NCBI GenBank assembly: GCA_013399115.1
Contig: VXAA01007177.1
Span: forward strand, 272,505 to 336,504
Length of the DNA stretch: 64,000 nucleotides
Source: Anseranas semipalmata
Taxonomy: Eukaryota; Chordata; Aves; Anseriformes; Anseranatidae
Direction: 5' to 3'
This document shows, in pieces, positions 59,861 through 64,000 of the stretch. The notes below the pieces were generated by a model. It had not been told where the DNA came from and did not search any database. It saw only the letters and a list, made by a program, of their open reading frames with translations. Positions within the stretch are counted from its first letter, which is position 1. Each line of letters begins with the position of its first letter. The position numbers were made by a program, and so were the translations under genes.

Positions 59861-62059
59861 AAGAAATCCTACAGATTTCAGGTAGAAAATCCTCCCCCAA
59901 TCTTAAAATAAATCCTCTGCCTTCAAATAAGTCTTGTAGGCAAGCAGATATGATGACACATTTTTCTGCAACAATTCTTCGTACCGCCATTGAAAGAGGT
60001 GCCCTATGTGCTGTCAGACAGAGGGTCTAGTCTGCTCCACACTAAAATCATTTGTTTCAATGAAATTTTCATTAAGGTTAGTGCACAATTGGCTTAAGAG
60101 CGCTTAAATCTGAAGAGCAGCAAGTGCCAGGGAAGCAAGGATTTTTGCACTTTTTGAAGCCTGAAAATCAGTAATGTATCGAAGCCATAAATGGCGGCAG
60201 GAGAAAAGAATATTTGAATTTTTTTTTCCCCTTCAAACCATTTAAATATCAGAAAGGCCAAGTGATTCACTCTGAAGTTCAGAAGTTACAGTTTTAAAAC
60301 CTCAAATGGAAGAAAACAGTCAAAGGTAAAATTTCAGTGCTGAGAACTGTTTGATTTCTTGCTGACCCTCCAGTAACTCTGCTCCTTGCACTCTGTCCAT
60401 AACGCCTGCTGAGTTTTACAGGCTGCAGCCCTGGCATTCCTCAGCTCTGATGCTGCCACAAAACCCAGCTTTGTCCAAGACCCCAGTTCTCCTGCCTGTT
60501 TGTTTTTTTGTGCAAAAGCTTACAGCACATCCGAACAATTTAACGTAAGGGTAATATTAAAAATATTTTTAAAATCCAAATTAGATGATAAAGGGTCAAC
60601 AGTCTAGATTGAAAAATAATAATGAAAAAAACACACTGAAACAAAATTATTTGACATTTCTGCAGAATTTCCAGAATTTCTACACAGTACCGCAAAACTT
60701 CGAGTCAGATTACCATTACTAACCATGGCTTTGTTTATGAACCTTTTATGTATGTGGAAACTGCTCTAACAACAAAGTAATTTCAACAATAACTGCTTAT
60801 CAGCAAGAAGAGAGTCTACTCAACACTACTAATAGTTGCCAAAGGTAACAGATTAAGTCAATGTACTCATCTGGAAGTTCTATACCAAGCTATTTTGGAG
60901 ACAGGATGAGCCAAGAGAGCTAGGAAAGCGTTCAAGTGGTGAGTTAATCTTACTTTTCTGAAGCAGGAAAACTTCCCACATGCCTTTTCTAATTTGTCTC
61001 AATTTTCCAAAAATAAAATAAAATACGAAGGAACCCTAGTGAAAGATTACAGATCTATCGTGGAAGTTATTTTGGTCATGGTGAGATCAGTGAATGTGAA
61101 AACTGAAAAGCCAAATTTAAACATGGAGGTAAGATCAGTCCCTACAAAGTGAATAAGGAAGAAAATCAAAAGCAAGCTTATTTAGAAAACTAAAATACTG
61201 ACCTACAGAATTTTTTTATACATACTATCTCAAACCACAGCAGAGAGAAGAGATTAATTTCCTAGGAGGTAAGCAATAAGAAATATTACAAGAATGAGGT
61301 ATTCTCTTCTGCCAAGAGCTTGTGCTGACAGGAAATTCAGGCTAGGAAAAGGGGAGAATCAAAAGGACTCCAGGTTTGTCAGCGAGGAAAGCTATTTCTT
61401 CCTTTTCCACAGACGCATACACAGGGCTTCTGACCATTTTGGTCAGCTCTGCAGTGAGGAAGATTAAGCCCAGATTAAGAACAGAACAAATAATCCTGGA
61501 GCTGACAAAAAAGGAAAGGTGAAATTCAGTGGGCAGAACAAATCTGAGAAGAAATTGATACGGAGAACACAGAAGACCAATCTGGGCACAAAGAAGCAAT
61601 ATGAATTGTTTAGTTAAAAGCATATGGAAAGATCCCCTCCATAATATCTAACAAATAGGCATTAAACTTTAATTGTGCTTAACATAAAGCAAAAGTGTTT
61701 TGGGAACAAGACTGGGAAAAATTATTACTAGATGTTATACAAACTAAATATCATTCTTAAATTTCACTTGAAATTACTGAGTAGATATTTGTAAATTATA
61801 TTTATAAAGCAAAGAATTCTGCTCGGTTCTTGCCAGGGGACACATTATTATTGAGACTGTCAGGTGAGTATTCTTCGTGATTTGTTTGAGTAGGATAGAA
61901 TTCATTAGTAATTTAATAAGAATCCTGTACCAACATGATTTAAAAATTCAAACAAACTCACTGAGAAATGAGACAAAAATCAAATAAACAGACTGCAATG
62001 AAATAAGTTTGGAGGACCACCTACATTTTTCCTGAAATTTGATATTTTTCACTGTTCTT

Positions 62060-62108
62060 NNNNNNNNNNNNNNNNNNNNNNNNNNNNNNNNNNNNNNNNN
62101 NNNNNNNN
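62060..62108. other. Assembly gap (49 N)
   Basis: Undetermined bases in the intergenic part. Confidence 0.99.
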
Positions 62109-62738
62109 TGACTGCTTATTACTTTGGAGTTATCCACATCCTAAAAACACTCTGTTTCCTATTAAAGCTTAGTGAGCATAACAGTTAGTTTTTAAATAAC
62201 ACGCACATGGAACACTGCAGCCACAATCAGCCAGTGAAGTTACTTGCCATTAAAAGAGATATTGAAATCAGAATATAAAAAGTAACTTCATTGCAAATTG
62301 ACAACAATGGAGTTGTACTCATGTAAGTCCCCTGTTCTTATCTCCCCCAATATGTTCACCAACCTTATAACTAGGTCATGAAATTTTTTTTGATGGGATT
62401 GAGGATAACTGGAGGGCAATAATGGTATTAGTACATAGCAAAATCCACTGTTTTCACATCACTTCTGTTTCCAGATAAACCCTGTTGCTATTATTCCACA
62501 CACCATGCAAAGTGCTGTCCTTTTTCCCTCAGTTCATTCATTGTTTTTCTCCTGCCTGATTTAACACCATAACCATGAAACCTGAATAAGGACATTATTA
62601 TATGAGCCAAATGAAAGATTAAGAAACAGTTTTAAAACTAGTTTAGAATATATAGACAGAAAAAGACAAAAGTAAACTGGCACCTAGGACCTTGCTGCAA
62701 CGTTTGAAGAGGCCTGATGAGCTAGCCTCTCTGTTATA

Positions 62739-62781
62739 ATGCACCCTAAAGCACAATGTTGTAGTGCTTGTCTTGGTGCAT
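62739..62781. repeat. Two-part nested inverted repeat (hairpin candidate)
   Basis: ATGCACC (62739-62745) pairs with GGTGCAT (62775-62781). Inside it AAGCAC (62749-62754) pairs with GTGCTT (62764-62769) around a nine-base loop. No known miRNA sequence recognised. Confidence 0.6.
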
Positions 62782-64000
62782 CTTAACAGCCAGCCTCTGG
62801 GGCTATTGCTCGCTAGTTCAGGAGCACACTTCAGCTGGTCCTGCACACAGTCAGCCCAGGAGCTTTCAAAAACAAAAGCAAGGGCTTCAGCTACACAACA
62901 GACCCCAGAAACACCAGCTAGACATTGTCTGAAGAATTACATATACTCATGTTACCTAAGTTCTCAGTATTTCTGCTTGTTCCAAACCTCTTTAAAAAAT
63001 AAAAAGAACAGCTTCCAGAAACGTTATCAAGAATCAGGTGAGTTTTAGAAAAATTGATTTCTACTAGATCTTTAAGAGACTTCAGAATTTTCAAGTCTGA
63101 CCCAGAGCTGACATTCAGTGTCTTGGTCATTTCCAATACACATATATGGGCAACTCAGTGACGGGAGAGGGGAACATAGCAATACACCACTCCTTGGAAA
63201 ATGTGCTGTTTGAGCACAGAGCATCATTAGGAGGCACAGCAGCAGCTGCAGTATACAGAAATGCTTGTGTACTATTCTGTGTCTCCAGACACATCCTAGA
63301 AGCTGAGAATGTAGAGAAGTCAACCTAGAGAAAAGATTTACAGCTACATGAACTGTGTTACAGGGAGTATGCAATAGAGACTAGCTGAGTTGGTCTTATT
63401 AGGTTTAGAGCATAACACATACACCTGTCAAGCTTCAAATAGCCACTTTCAAGACATTAAATGCTTGTAAAACTACTCCAGCTCTCTTATGTTCAATTTC
63501 ATTCCTCAAAATCCCAAGCCTGCTAACAGGTATCACTGCCACTCCACCAGTCTACCCCAGATGACAACAGAAGGGCACTCTCAGGACCGGCTGCTCCACA
63601 CAGGCACTGTTCTGACCGGTTTCCCCAGCGGGACCACCTGCTGTACTTACACGACACAACTAAGGGAAGCAGTGTTCTTGACATGATCTGGCAGCTCTTA
63701 TCTTACAGATTTTCTCCAGTTCCTGGGCAATTCATTCCAGACAACAGCCAACAACAGAACAGAGAGGAACAGAGCACCTTCTATACGATGAGGAAAACTT
63801 GCTTCCTCACAGGGCTCCAGCAGTGGCTCTTGCATCACATAGTCCATACGTCTTCTCTGAGGAAACCTCCTGAGACATGGGCTGCAAAATGCATAGGTGC
63901 AGCCCACGTAATCACACATACGGCTGTAAATTCCAGCCTTGGGACCCCAGTTTCTCAAAGGATGTGTCTGGACAGAAGTGCAACATACTGTTGTTCCAGA

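Larger units (their letters stand above)
58291..64000. other. Intergenic, A-rich on + strand, no gene recognised
   Basis: No exon of COCH or another expected SCFD1 neighbour was seen. Contains an A-rich/poly-C tract (59791-59860), an inverted-repeat pair (62739-62781) and a gap. The short ORFs lack recognisable homology. Confidence 0.6.

Noticed and set aside
48471..64000. COCH or STRN3 exons, expected as later neighbours of SCFD1
   Set aside because: No vWFA, LCCL or striatin-type peptide segments were found in any frame of the supplied translations; those genes probably lie further right.
1..64000. CRISPR arrays, phage, plasmid or bacterial defence systems
   Set aside because: No regular repeat-spacer array, ribosome-binding sites or prokaryotic ORF layout; the split gene and CR1 repeats show animal nuclear DNA.

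Overview
This is a stretch of vertebrate nuclear genome, almost certainly from a bird. It is AT-rich and carries one large split gene. The recognisable interspersed repeats are mostly CR1-type LINE 3' ends, plus one solo LTR; no Alu, L1 or B1-type elements were seen. Two short N runs (27261-27294 and 62060-62108) show it comes from a draft assembly. Nothing looks prokaryotic: no operons, no CRISPR array, no tRNA or rRNA gene was found.

The left three quarters (1 to about 48.47 kb) is the body of SCFD1 (SLY1), read on the + strand. SCFD1 is the Sec1/Munc18 protein of ER-Golgi membrane fusion. I can place 24 coding exons, numbered 2-25 on the human model, from position 463 to the stop codon ending at 48354. 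All splice phases agree, and the joined exons give 622 codons plus a stop. This equals the human protein (642 residues) without the roughly 20 residues of exon 1, which lies left of the window with the promoter. Residue numbers below assume a 20-residue exon 1. All 23 complete introns are GT-AG. The 3' UTR is short, with AATAAA about 90 bases past the stop.

The introns hold CR1 fragments (introns 4, 6, 14 and 20), an antisense LTR in intron 6, poly-T and simple-sequence tracts, small tandem duplications and a few inverted repeats. Several splice sites deserve attention: a CAGCAG tandem acceptor at exon 16, a poor exon 12 acceptor behind two decoys, a 30-T tract before exon 11, a 34-base exon 22 and an in-frame 63-base exon 18.

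The right quarter (about 48.5-64 kb) has no gene I can recognise. It holds one antisense CR1 tail, a GC-rich block near 54.6-55.5 kb and a small CpG-rich block near 58.0-58.3 kb that could be a promoter. By eye, the T-over-A bias of the SCFD1 introns gives way to A-rich sequence toward the right end. No previously undescribed system is convincingly visible; the findings are mostly splicing, repeat and regulatory leads.
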